Positions 7,561 through 13,716 of a DNA stretch of 14,113 bases are shown in pieces; positions within the stretch are counted from its first letter, which is position 1; each line of letters begins with the position of its first letter. The DNA comes from an uncultured Prevotella sp. (lineage in GTDB: Bacteria > Bacteroidota > Bacteroidia > Bacteroidales > Bacteroidaceae). Position numbers and translations under genes: made by a program. The stretch covers positions 1 to 14,113 of the forward strand of contig CAMZBS010000051.1 in the NCBI GenBank assembly GCA_947304695.1, written 5' to 3'. The notes under the pieces were generated by a model that saw only the letters and a list, made by a program, of their open reading frames with translations, had not been told where the DNA came from and searched no databases.

Positions 7561-8656
7561 TTTGTATCAGCAACACAATCATCTGCAGTGCGAAGTCGAA
7601 GAACACGATCTTCGCGTTGGCGTTCTGACCGATGTCGCGGTTGGCGCGGTTGGCCAAGTCATACATCGGCAGGATGTTCGCCTCGTTGATGAAGCGGGCG
7701 AAATTCCGTGAGAAGTCTTCCTCCTGACGGGTCATGTAGGTCAGTTCCTCCTGCTGGAAGTTATACATGAAGTTCTCCCTGAGCATGCGCAGGAAGAAGG
7801 TGAGGAAGCGTCGCTGCTTCTCGCGCCCGAAGGCTGCCATCATCTCACTCCATTTCCGCAGGTCTTTCACCCTGCGCTGGTAGGCCAGTCGCATCAGCAT
7901 GATAAACAGGTCCAGGAACTGCTCGTTCTCACTGCCCACCTGCAGTTCCTCCAGGGCTTTCAGCCATGAGCCGTTGGCCAGTCGGGCAATGCGGTGGGCC
8001 TCCTGTGGGTCAATGCCTCTGCGTTCCACCAGTGCCTGTTCAATGGCTGCGGTGTCTATCCGCTTCACGTCGATGCGCTGCACACGGCTGCGGATGGTCT
8101 CCAACAGTTTGTCGGGCTCTTCGCACACCATGATGAACACGGTCTGCGTGGGAGGTTCCTCTATCAGCTTCAGCAGTTTGTTGGCACACTCAATGTTCAT
8201 GCGCTCAGGCAGCCAGACGATGCTCACCTTGTAGCCGCCCTGACTGGATTTCAGCGACAGCTTGCGCACCAGGTTGTCGCTCTCGCCGGCCGTGATTATG
8301 GCCTGCTGGTTCTCGGCTCCGATGGCCGTCAGCCACTGGTCAATGCTGAAGTAAGGCCCCTGTATCAGCAGCTCGTGCCACTCCCGTGCGAAGTCGTCGC
8401 TCGTGGGCTTATGGTCAGCCCCCATCGACGGCAGCTTGATGGTGGGATAGGTGAAGTGCAGGTCGGGATGCTCCAGCCTCTTGACCATCGCATTGTCCTC
8501 GCCCAGCAGGTAACAGCCGAACGCCACAGCCAGTGCCTTCTTGCCCACGCCAGTGGGTCCGCAGAGCATCAGCGCATGCGGCAGACGGTCTTCCCTGACC
8601 ATCTGCACCAGGCGTTCGCGCACCTCTTCCTGTCCTATAATCTCATCAAACGTCAA
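7553..8656 (-). CDS. holB: DNA polymerase III subunit delta' (clamp loader)
   Basis: A 367-residue AAA+ protein of the clamp loader that places the beta sliding clamp on DNA. It opens with TFDEIIGQEEV, typical of delta' and DnaX, followed by a P-loop GPTGVGKK at residues 33-40 and the clamp-loader block ANKLLKLIEEPP at 158-169. The arginine-finger region, SRC in most clamp loaders, reads RSRVQRI at 189-195. The four zinc-binding cysteines normally found after the P-loop in many delta' and DnaX proteins are absent. The start is TTG at 8656, overlapping the metF stop as TTGA; it gives the expected N-terminus and no ATG is available nearby before residue 19. The stop codon lies inside a REP-like palindrome. 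It is cotranscribed with metF upstream and ricT downstream. Confidence 0.9.
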   Translation of the reverse strand: MTFDEIIGQEEVRERLVQMVREDRLPHALMLCGPTGVGKKALAVAFGCYLLGEDNAMVKRLEHPDLHFTYPTIKLPSMGADHKPTSDDFAREWHELLIQGPYFSIDQWLTAIGAENQQAIITAGESDNLVRKLSLKSSQGGYKVSIVWLPERMNIECANKLLKLIEEPPTQTVFIMVCEEPDKLLETIRSRVQRIDVKRIDTAAIEQALVERRGIDPQEAHRIARLANGSWLKALEELQVGSENEQFLDLFIMLMRLAYQRRVKDLRKWSEMMAAFGREKQRRFLTFFLRMLRENFMYNFQQEELTYMTRQEEDFSRNFARFINEANILPMYDLANRANRDIGQNANAKIVFFDFALQMIVLLIQTP

Positions 8657-9612
8657 ACTCTTAACTCCCTCACGATTTCCACCACCGAGTCCACGGCTCC
8701 CATGGTGTAGAAGTGAATGTCGTTGATGCCGTGGCCGTACAGCTCACGGCACTGTTCCGTGGTCCACTCAATGCCCAGACGGCGGGCATCGTCGTCGGTC
8801 TTGCACTTCACAATCTCACGGGCCAGTTCCTCGGGAATATCGCAGTGGAACGTCTTCGGCACCACCGTCAGCTGACTCAACTTGGCCAGCGGCTTGATGC
8901 CGGGTATGATAGGGATGGTAATGCCCATCTGCCGGGCTTTCTCCACGAAGTCGAAGTATTTCCTGTTGTCGAAGAACAGCTGGGTCACGGCATATTGTGC
9001 CCCCAGCTCCTGCTTCTGCTTCAGATACTCCATGTCGCGCTCCAAGTTTGGTGCTTCCTCATGTTTCTCAGGATAGCAGGCCACGCCGATGTCGAAGCGC
9101 GGACCGGGGTTCTTGATGGGGGTGCCGTCGGCAAAGAAGCCGTCGTTGAACCGCTGCACCTGCCTAATCAGGTCGGTGGTATGGGCATGTCCGCCCGGCG
9201 TGGGCTTGAACACGGGGTCGTCCTTCGCCTTGTCGCCGCGCAGCAGCAGCAGGTCGCGGATGCCCAGGAACTGCAGGTCGAGCAGCTCATATTCTATGTC
9301 CTCGACGGTCGCACCGCTACAGATCACATGCGGCTGCACCGTCACACCGAAGCGCTGCTGTATGGCGGCTGCCACGGCTATCGTGCCGGGGCGTCGCCTC
9401 ACGCTCTGCCGTTCGAAGCGTCCGTCGCCCACCTCTTTATATACGAACTCACTGTGGTGGGTGGTGATATTGATGAAGGCGGGCCGCAGCTCGCACAGCT
9501 TCTCTATGTCCTGGAACAGCCGTTCCGTGCCTGTGCCCTTCAGCGGTGGCAGCACCTCAAACGAGAACTGCCTTTTCTCCTGTTCCTTATTGATGATATT
9601 TGCTACTGCCAT
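8653..9612 (-). CDS. metF: 5,10-methylenetetrahydrofolate reductase
   Basis: A 319-residue flavoenzyme of the MTHFR family, the usual length for the bacterial enzyme. It reduces methylene-tetrahydrofolate to 5-methyl-tetrahydrofolate, the methyl donor for methionine synthesis. Recognisable positions are the catalytic-type Glu19 in FSFEVLPPLKG, LLLLRGDKAKDD with Asp127 near the flavin, the HAHTTDLI region, the segment IGVACYPEKHEEAP, and AVTQLFFDN followed by IPIIPGIKPL. The ATG at 9612 lies 27 bp downstream of a -7 promoter box, so metF appears to head its own transcription unit. Its stop overlaps the start of holB. Confidence 0.96.
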   Translation of the reverse strand: MAVANIINKEQEKRQFSFEVLPPLKGTGTERLFQDIEKLCELRPAFINITTHHSEFVYKEVGDGRFERQSVRRRPGTIAVAAAIQQRFGVTVQPHVICSGATVEDIEYELLDLQFLGIRDLLLLRGDKAKDDPVFKPTPGGHAHTTDLIRQVQRFNDGFFADGTPIKNPGPRFDIGVACYPEKHEEAPNLERDMEYLKQKQELGAQYAVTQLFFDNRKYFDFVEKARQMGITIPIIPGIKPLAKLSQLTVVPKTFHCDIPEELAREIVKCKTDDDARRLGIEWTTEQCRELYGHGINDIHFYTMGAVDSVVEIVRELRV

Positions 9613-9638
9613 GAGTTTATGATCAGCCTATTTGGCGA

Positions 9639-9646
9639 CAAAAGTA
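9639..9646 (-). promoter_or_regulatory. Bacteroidetes -7 box upstream of metF
   Basis: On the minus strand this reads TACTTTTG, a perfect match to the TAnnTTTG -7 element of the Bacteroidetes primary sigma factor. It lies 27 bp before the metF ATG and immediately downstream of the terminator of the preceding unit, which supports an independent start for metF-holB-ricT-gldH. I see no TTTG -33 element at the expected 19-21 bp spacing; that position falls in the terminator stem. Confidence 0.6.
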
Positions 9647-9647
9647 C

Positions 9648-9677
9648 AAAAAAAAAACGGCATTGCCGTCTTTTTTT
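9648..9677 (-). terminator. Intrinsic terminator, probably bidirectional
   Basis: The stem ACGGC (9657-9661) pairs with GCCGT (9665-9669) around a 3-nt loop. On the minus strand it is followed by a run of T (complement of the ten A at 9648-9657), as expected for ending the arabinofuranosidase-HD hydrolase unit, whose last stop is about 45 bp upstream. On the plus strand a run of seven T at 9671-9677 follows, so it could also stop antisense transcription. Confidence 0.7.
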
Positions 9678-9712
9678 GAAAGAAATTGCCCGAAAGCAGG
9701 TAAAATGTGACT

Positions 9713-10390
9713 TTATCTTGCAAAGCCGTACCATTCTTCCATGAACTGCTCCTCTCGCTCCATGTCATCAATCAGGCACTCGGCCAGCCTCAGCACCACC
9801 TCCTTGGGCACTGCCAGCCTTGGGTCGTCGCTGTGCGCGTTGATGGCCGCGAGGAAATGGCCCATCTCCTGTTTGTACACGCGCTTCATGCGTTCATTAT
9901 CCACATCGCTCCTGCCTGGCTTCGGCGCACAGCTGTAGCTCACGTTGGCCAGCCGGTCGCACAACTTGACAAACGGTGCGTAGGGGGTCTGGCGTATGCC
10001 CTGGTAGTAGCGTTCTCCGGCCCGTTCGGCACGTGTGCGCCCCTTGTCGTTGGTCAGTGCATAGGCAATCTCGGTGGCCATGAGGGCCTGTTCCTCGCTG
10101 AGCATCAAGCGTGCCTGGTGCATCACATCGTTATAGGTCAGCCGCGCATCCTCAATGCTGTCGTGGTAGTAGCCGCCGAAGAACATTGGCAGCACATCTT
10201 CCTCCCGGGTACATACCAAGTGTCCGAACTCCCTGATACCGCTGACCACCATGTCAAGGTGGTAGCCGTAGGGAAGTCCGTCACCATAGGTCTGGTTCAC
10301 ACTCCGGTGCAGCTCATGTGCTGCCTGCCGTATCTTCTCTATCTCGTCAGCATGCCTGCCAACGATCGTCTCAAAACATTCTCTTTCCAT
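9713..10390 (-). CDS. Small HD-domain phosphohydrolase, RelA/SpoT hydrolase-like
   Basis: A 225-residue cytoplasmic protein with no signal peptide. The metal-binding HD pattern is visible: His44 (YHLDMVV), His76-Asp77 within HDSIED at 76-81, and Asp145 in KLCDRLANV at 142-150. The HDxxED signature plus a KLxDRLxN motif is the combination used by the (p)ppGpp hydrolase domain of RelA/SpoT and of small alarmone hydrolases such as Mesh1. No synthetase or regulatory domains are present. I therefore infer a Mn-dependent nucleotide phosphohydrolase, possibly acting on (p)ppGpp; the substrate cannot be fixed from sequence, and other HD nucleotidases remain possible. It starts 4 bp after the stop of the GH51 gene, so it should be on the same transcript, and it is followed by an intrinsic terminator. 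Confidence 0.82.
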   Translation of the reverse strand: MERECFETIVGRHADEIEKIRQAAHELHRSVNQTYGDGLPYGYHLDMVVSGIREFGHLVCTREEDVLPMFFGGYYHDSIEDARLTYNDVMHQARLMLSEEQALMATEIAYALTNDKGRTRAERAGERYYQGIRQTPYAPFVKLCDRLANVSYSCAPKPGRSDVDNERMKRVYKQEMGHFLAAINAHSDDPRLAVPKEVVLRLAECLIDDMEREEQFMEEWYGFAR

Positions 10391-10394
10391 TGGA

Positions 10395-12425
10395 TCACTT
10401 CTTCACCCAGTACATCCGGAAGGACATGGCGGGCACCTCGTCGGTGAGCACCGAGCACTTCTTGTCGGCGGTCACGGGGGTGATGCCGGGCTTCGGGGTG
10501 ATCTTCTCCGGCTGGTCCAGCGTGTTCTCGTCGTCCATCGAACCGTCCCACGACAGTGTCAGCGTCTGGGCGGTGCGTTCACCCTTCATGCCCTGTAGGT
10601 TCAGCTGCACGGCCTTGGGCTGCTTCGACGTGTTGACCACCTTTACGATGACCTCACCCGTCTCTGCATCGAGCACGGAAGAGGCGTAGAGGCCGTCCAT
10701 GCCCTCCTGACCGGCCACGGGCACCTGCTTCTTCCCGTTCTGCGGGTCGGCGGTGGTCAGGCTGAGCACATTCGTGCCCTTGTTCATGGCGAACATCTGC
10801 TGCACATAGTAGCTCACTGACTTGAACATCCGCAGGTTGTCGTACCAGATCATGTCGGGCCGCCACTGCCATCCCTCCACATGGGCGAAGAGCGGGGCGT
10901 AGGTGGCCATCTCCACGATGTCGGCATTGCGCTCCAGGCCCGTCATGAAGGCAGCCTCGTAGAGCGACGTCTCATAGTGGTTCCACTTCTTTCCCGCACC
11001 GTGGCAGGCATACTCACCGGCAAACACCTTCGGCCCCTTGCGGTCGTAGCTGTCGTAGCGCAGCGCACCGCAGTTGCCGTACTTCTTCTTGGCCTCGGGC
11101 GTGGCCAGGAACCAGGCCTCGGGACGGTAGAAGTGCTCGTCCACCAGGTCGGCCTTCTGCGTCTTCATGGCCTCCCAGCCCTTCTCAAACATCTTGCCTT
11201 CTGAGTCGGGGCCGCTGGTGCCCACGATCTTGATCTTCGGGTACTTCGCTCTGACGGCGGCCACAAAGGGCTTCAGACGCTCAAAGTAGGGTGTGTCCCA
11301 CTGCTCGTTGCCAATACCTATATATTTCATGTTGAACGGCTCGGGGTGCCCCATCTCGGCACGCACCCTGCCCCACTTCGAGTCGGCGGGACCGTTGGCA
11401 AACTCTATCAGGTCCAGACAGTCGTCAATGTAGGGCTGCAGCTCGTCCATCCCGGCATGGGCGTCCAGGCCGTTCTGGAACTGGCAGGCCAGACCCACGC
11501 TCAGCACCGGCAGCGGCTCGCAGCCGAAGTCCTCACACAGCTGGAAGAACTCGAAGAAGCCCAGGCCGTAGCTCTGATAGTAGTCGGGGAAATAGCGGTG
11601 GGTGAACGTGTAGTGCCAGCGGTTCTCGTTCAGCGGACGGTTCTCCACCGGGCCCACCGTGTTCTTCCACTGGTAGCGGGTGGCCAGGTCGGTGCCCTCC
11701 ACGATGCAGCCGCCGGGGAAGCGGAACACGCCGGGCTTCATGTCGTTCAGCGCACGGGCCAGGTCTTCACGCATGCCGTTCTCACGGCCCTTCCACGTCT
11801 TCACGGGAAACAGGCTGACGTGCTCCACGTCGGTCGTCACCTTCGAGTCGCCCCACAGGCGCAGGTGGGCTTTCTCGCAGGTCTTCTTCGGCTTCACGAT
11901 GGCCGTGTATTTCTTCCACTCCTTGCCGCTCACGTCCAGTCCGGCATTGCCCAGCTTCTGGTCGTCGCTCATTGTGGCGTTCTCCACCAGGTCCACATAC
12001 AGCTTGGCCTTGCCACCGTCGGGCACGCGGGCCCATACCGAGAAGCGGTACTCTTCACCGCCCTGCAGGCCCATGCCGAAGAAGCCGTGGTTCTCAATCA
12101 TCGTGTGCTTGTCGCGGTGACCCGACGGTGACAGGCGCACGTAGTGGGGGTTCTTGTCAAACGGACCATCGTTCCGCAGCTCCACCCGTCCGGAGATGTC
12201 CCAGCCGGTGAAGGCGTTCGGGAACTCAAACGAGCGGTTCTTCACCAGCTCGGCATACAGGCCGCCGTCGGCGGCATAGTTAATGTCCTCGAAGAACAGG
12301 CCGTACATCGTCGGCGACACCGCCGCACCGGCCTTCTGCGTCTTCACCTCCATCACGCGGGGCTGGGCCTGGGCCGTCAAAGCTGCCGTCAGGGCCAGTA
12401 CACAAGTAAAAATCTTCATGCTCAT
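10395..12425 (-). CDS. Secreted GH51 alpha-L-arabinofuranosidase
   Basis: A 676-residue exported enzyme (674 if the second ATG at 12419, giving MKIFTCVLAL, is used, which I find at least as likely). The signal peptide ends near AQA-QP at about residue 20. The GH51 start SPTMYGLFFEDINYAADGG is followed by a carbohydrate-binding-like beta-sandwich insertion (about 65-208, of the CBM4/9 type found in plant-like GH51 enzymes). The catalytic barrel follows, with GVFRFPGG at 232-239, the acid/base Glu374 in IGNEQWD and the nucleophile Glu471 in VFAGEYACHG. A C-terminal beta domain ends the protein. It releases terminal arabinofuranose from arabinoxylan, arabinan or arabinogalactan side chains. No SusC/SusD pair is nearby, so this is not part of a visible polysaccharide utilisation locus. 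Confidence 0.93.
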   Translation of the reverse strand: MSMKIFTCVLALTAALTAQAQPRVMEVKTQKAGAAVSPTMYGLFFEDINYAADGGLYAELVKNRSFEFPNAFTGWDISGRVELRNDGPFDKNPHYVRLSPSGHRDKHTMIENHGFFGMGLQGGEEYRFSVWARVPDGGKAKLYVDLVENATMSDDQKLGNAGLDVSGKEWKKYTAIVKPKKTCEKAHLRLWGDSKVTTDVEHVSLFPVKTWKGRENGMREDLARALNDMKPGVFRFPGGCIVEGTDLATRYQWKNTVGPVENRPLNENRWHYTFTHRYFPDYYQSYGLGFFEFFQLCEDFGCEPLPVLSVGLACQFQNGLDAHAGMDELQPYIDDCLDLIEFANGPADSKWGRVRAEMGHPEPFNMKYIGIGNEQWDTPYFERLKPFVAAVRAKYPKIKIVGTSGPDSEGKMFEKGWEAMKTQKADLVDEHFYRPEAWFLATPEAKKKYGNCGALRYDSYDRKGPKVFAGEYACHGAGKKWNHYETSLYEAAFMTGLERNADIVEMATYAPLFAHVEGWQWRPDMIWYDNLRMFKSVSYYVQQMFAMNKGTNVLSLTTADPQNGKKQVPVAGQEGMDGLYASSVLDAETGEVIVKVVNTSKQPKAVQLNLQGMKGERTAQTLTLSWDGSMDDENTLDQPEKITPKPGITPVTADKKCSVLTDEVPAMSFRMYWVKK

Positions 12426-12476
12426 TATTATTAATGTTAGTTTTAGTTTTCAGACGTTTTATAGTGCTTGCTCATG

Positions 12477-12508
12477 CAAAATTAGTTAAAAAAAAGGTAC
12501 AAAGCAAA
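12477..12508 (-). promoter_or_regulatory. -33/-7 promoter of the GH51-HD hydrolase unit
   Basis: Read on the minus strand, a TTTG -33 element (12505-12508) is separated by exactly 20 bp from a TAATTTTG -7 element (12477-12484). Both elements match the Bacteroidetes consensus (TTTG / TAnnTTTG, 19-21 bp spacing). It lies about 50 bp upstream of the arabinofuranosidase start. It is the best-formed promoter in the window. Confidence 0.75.
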
Positions 12509-12528
12509 CAAATTTAAAAGAAAAACAT

Positions 12529-12536
12529 TATTTTTG
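12529..12536 (+). promoter_or_regulatory. -7 box for the response regulator
   Basis: TATTTTTG matches TAnnTTTG and lies 49 bp upstream of the response regulator ATG. No TTTG is found at the -33 position. The spacer of about 160 bp thus holds divergent promoters for the arabinofuranosidase unit and this regulator, with the two -7 boxes about 45 bp apart. Confidence 0.55.
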
Positions 12537-12585
12537 TGGCACTTTAACGAAAAAACAGCGTAAACACATCAAAAACAAGACCAAT

Positions 12586-12942
12586 ATGAAAACAATCCTC
12601 GTAGCAGAAGACAACGACAGCAACTTCATCCTCATGACCTACATCCTCAAGCGTAAGTACGACATCAAGCGTGCCAAGAACGGTCAGGAGGCAGTCGACA
12701 TGGCCAACGAAGGGGGCATCGACCTCATTCTCATGGACATCAAGATGCCCGTCATGGACGGACTGGAGGCCACGGCAAAGATCAAGGCCGACCACCCCGA
12801 CCTCCCCATCATCGCCCTCACCGCCAACGCCTTCGACAGCGACCGCCAGCTGGCCTTCGACGCCGGTGTCAACGACTTCCTCTCGAAGCCCGTCAACAGC
12901 GAGAAGTGCCTCAACATGATTGCCAAGCACATCGGCGAGTAA
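12586..12942 (+). CDS. Single-domain response regulator (CheY-like receiver)
   Basis: A 118-residue protein that is a receiver domain only. The acidic pocket is Glu8-Asp9, the phosphoacceptor is Asp51 in LMDIKMPVMDG, and the switch residues are Thr79 (IIALTANAF) and Lys101 (FLSKPVN). All residues for phosphorylation and signalling are present. The sequence style resembles receiver modules of hybrid histidine kinases more than those of OmpR or NarL regulators. With no output domain it should act by protein contact or as a phosphorelay intermediate. No histidine kinase is encoded in the window, so it is an orphan here. It is divergent from the arabinofuranosidase gene and has its own promoter box and a strong terminator. 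Confidence 0.95.
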   Translation: MKTILVAEDNDSNFILMTYILKRKYDIKRAKNGQEAVDMANEGGIDLILMDIKMPVMDGLEATAKIKADHPDLPIIALTANAFDSDRQLAFDAGVNDFLSKPVNSEKCLNMIAKHIGE

Positions 12943-12966
12943 TCCCCACAAAGACATATCGGCCTG

Positions 12967-13030
12967 AAAAAGGCCAGTAAGCTCATGGGCCAGGTTGCAG
13001 CCTTGGCCCATGAGCTTACTGGCCTTTTTT
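12967..13030 (+). terminator. Terminator hairpin with 26-bp perfect stem
   Basis: Positions 12967-12992 are perfectly complementary to 13004-13029, with an 11-nt loop, ending in a run of six T (13025-13030). It begins 24 bp after the response regulator stop. The A run at the base of the left arm makes it plausible in both directions. The stem is much longer than a usual intrinsic terminator. A second small hairpin, GGCCT (12961-12965) with AGGCC (12971-12975), competes for the base of the left arm. Confidence 0.85.
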
Positions 13031-13100
13031 ACACAAATGAAGAGACAGAAAAGAAGCGTAATTTTATTATCATAGAGTTTTTTTGCTGAAAATTGGCAAA

Positions 13101-13194
13101 GACTACATAAATCATCGTAATTCATTGTATTACAGACTATTGTGTAGTGTAGTCAGACTACATAAGACTACATAAAACTACACTATTCAATAGT
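13101..13194. repeat. GACTACATAA repeats inside an imperfect inverted repeat
   Basis: GACTACATAA occurs at 13101-13110 and twice in immediate tandem at 13156-13165 and 13166-13175, followed by the variant AACTACACTA. The tandem pair sits in the loop of an inverted repeat: 13136-13153 against 13177-13194 matches at 16 of 18 positions, with TAGTGTAGT / ACTACACTA perfect. Inside it, TGTAGTC-A-GACTACA (13148-13162) is a perfect palindrome around one base. Such nested symmetry may be a protein-binding site or a structured RNA or DNA element; no function can be assigned. Confidence 0.65.
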
Positions 13195-13244
13195 TTTTCG
13201 TCACAAAAACGGGTAAAAAACGCTGGAAATGCCTTTAAACAAAG

Positions 13245-13355
13245 GCAGTCTACCATTTCTATTCAGGCTGTATACAAGTTGTATTCACGGTAAATACAAA
13301 TTGTATTTACGTTGAATACAGAGTGTATATCATGAGAATACGACCAGTAGACAGC
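13245..13355. repeat. Fold-back repeat with three palindromes at 22-bp spacing
   Basis: An imperfect inverted repeat is centred exactly on base 13300. The core arms GTAAATACAA (13290-13299) and TTGTATTTAC (13301-13310) are perfect; further out TGTATTC / GAATACA (13280-13286 / 13314-13320) and GTCTAC / GTAGAC (13248-13253 / 13347-13352) pair about the same centre. Within it, three palindromes share the form ATACA-NNN-TGTAT, with centres at 13278, 13300 and 13322, exactly 22 bp apart. This looks either like an operator array on one face of the helix or like a small fold-back element. Confidence 0.7.
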
Positions 13356-13489
13356 AGCTGACCGACTGCCAGCAACCCACACGGCGGGAACTACCGAAGG
13401 CACTCTTTTCCATTCCATTATAATTGTTAAAAATAAAGTTGTAATAAAAGATTTTTTCGACAAAATAATGAAGTTTTAAAAATATTTCG

Positions 13490-13518
13490 TACTTTTGTAG
13501 CCCGAAATGTAATTACAT
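13490..13518 (+). promoter_or_regulatory. -7 box and 12-bp palindrome upstream of the secreted protein gene
   Basis: TACTTTTG at 13490-13497 fits the TAnnTTTG -7 consensus, predicting transcription from about 13504 and a leader of over 200 nt before the ATG at 13717. No TTTG -33 element is visible. A perfect palindrome, ATGTAATTACAT, at 13507-13518 lies at or just after the expected start site, a position where a bound repressor could block initiation. Confidence 0.55.
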
Positions 13519-13530
13519 GTAACTAAATTC

Positions 13531-13620
13531 ATGCTATTTAAACCTTATAGGTCGAACCAGCCGTCCGACGGAGACTATGGCTCTGCCGGTGCGTGCAGTG
13601 TGCTATGGCCCCAGCCGTAG
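13531..13620 (+). CDS. Possible 29-residue leader ORF
   Basis: An ATG at 13531 opens a 29-codon frame ending in TAG at 13618-13620, entirely within the predicted leader of the downstream secreted protein. The peptide begins MLFKPYRSNQPSDGD and ends SVLWPQP; it has no signal peptide or transmembrane segment. The AT-rich bases before the ATG suit Bacteroidetes translation. The frame could equally be a chance reading of a structured GC-rich RNA, since the same bases carry direct repeats and pairing segments. No product or role can be named. Confidence 0.3.
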   Translation: MLFKPYRSNQPSDGDYGSAGACSVLWPQP

Positions 13621-13660
13621 TGCCGGAAAACACAGGAAGTCCCACCATAGGGGCAAAACG
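13549..13660 (+). ncRNA. GC-rich structured 5' leader (candidate cis-regulatory RNA)
   Basis: This block is clearly GC-richer than its surroundings and contains internal direct repeats: CCAGCCGT at 13557-13564 and 13611-13618, CTATGG at 13575-13580 and 13603-13608, and TGCCGG at 13584-13589 and 13621-13626. CCATAG at 13645-13650 can pair with either CTATGG, which gives two mutually exclusive folds. It does not match the riboswitch classes I can recall by eye (cobalamin, TPP, SAM), and there is no terminator-like T run before the gene. The RNA call is inference. Confidence 0.35.
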
Positions 13661-13716
13661 TAAAAATCCAAAAAAATAAATAAACAATCAAACATTAACA
13701 AACAAAACAAAGAAGT

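Larger units (their letters stand above)
13031..13716. other. Gene-poor intergenic region rich in inverted repeats
   Basis: About 690 bp between the response regulator terminator and the secreted protein carries no conventional gene on either strand. It is AT-rich up to about 13540, then turns GC-rich at about 13550-13655. From left to right it holds a GACTACATAA cluster within an inverted repeat (13101-13194), small hairpins at 13193-13210 and 13230-13247, a roughly 110-bp fold-back centred on 13300 with three palindromes, a -7 box at 13490-13497, a 12-bp palindrome at 13507-13518, and a GC-rich leader with a possible 29-residue ORF. I see no DnaA-box cluster, transposase remnant or tRNA. 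Confidence 0.7.

Noticed and set aside
8713..9744. Long plus-strand open frame of 343 codons opposite metF
   Set aside because: It lies fully antisense to the well-conserved metF and has no recognisable family; long antisense frames are common in GC-rich coding DNA.
11346..12131. Plus-strand open frame of 261 codons opposite the arabinofuranosidase
   Set aside because: It is the complement of a clear GH51 gene, with no promoter or protein family of its own.
12544..13125. Minus-strand open frame of 193 codons covering the response regulator and its terminator
   Set aside because: It runs through a 26-bp terminator hairpin and antisense to a strongly conserved receiver domain, so it is not a gene.
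13031..13400. Replication origin or CRISPR array in the repeat-rich spacer
   Set aside because: No DnaA-box cluster is visible, and the repeats are palindromes with no regular unique spacers of CRISPR size, so neither fits.
13549..13570. GGTTCGACC on the minus strand as a tRNA T-arm
   Set aside because: The flanking bases cannot form the five-pair T stem or an acceptor stem, so no tRNA or tmRNA end is supported.
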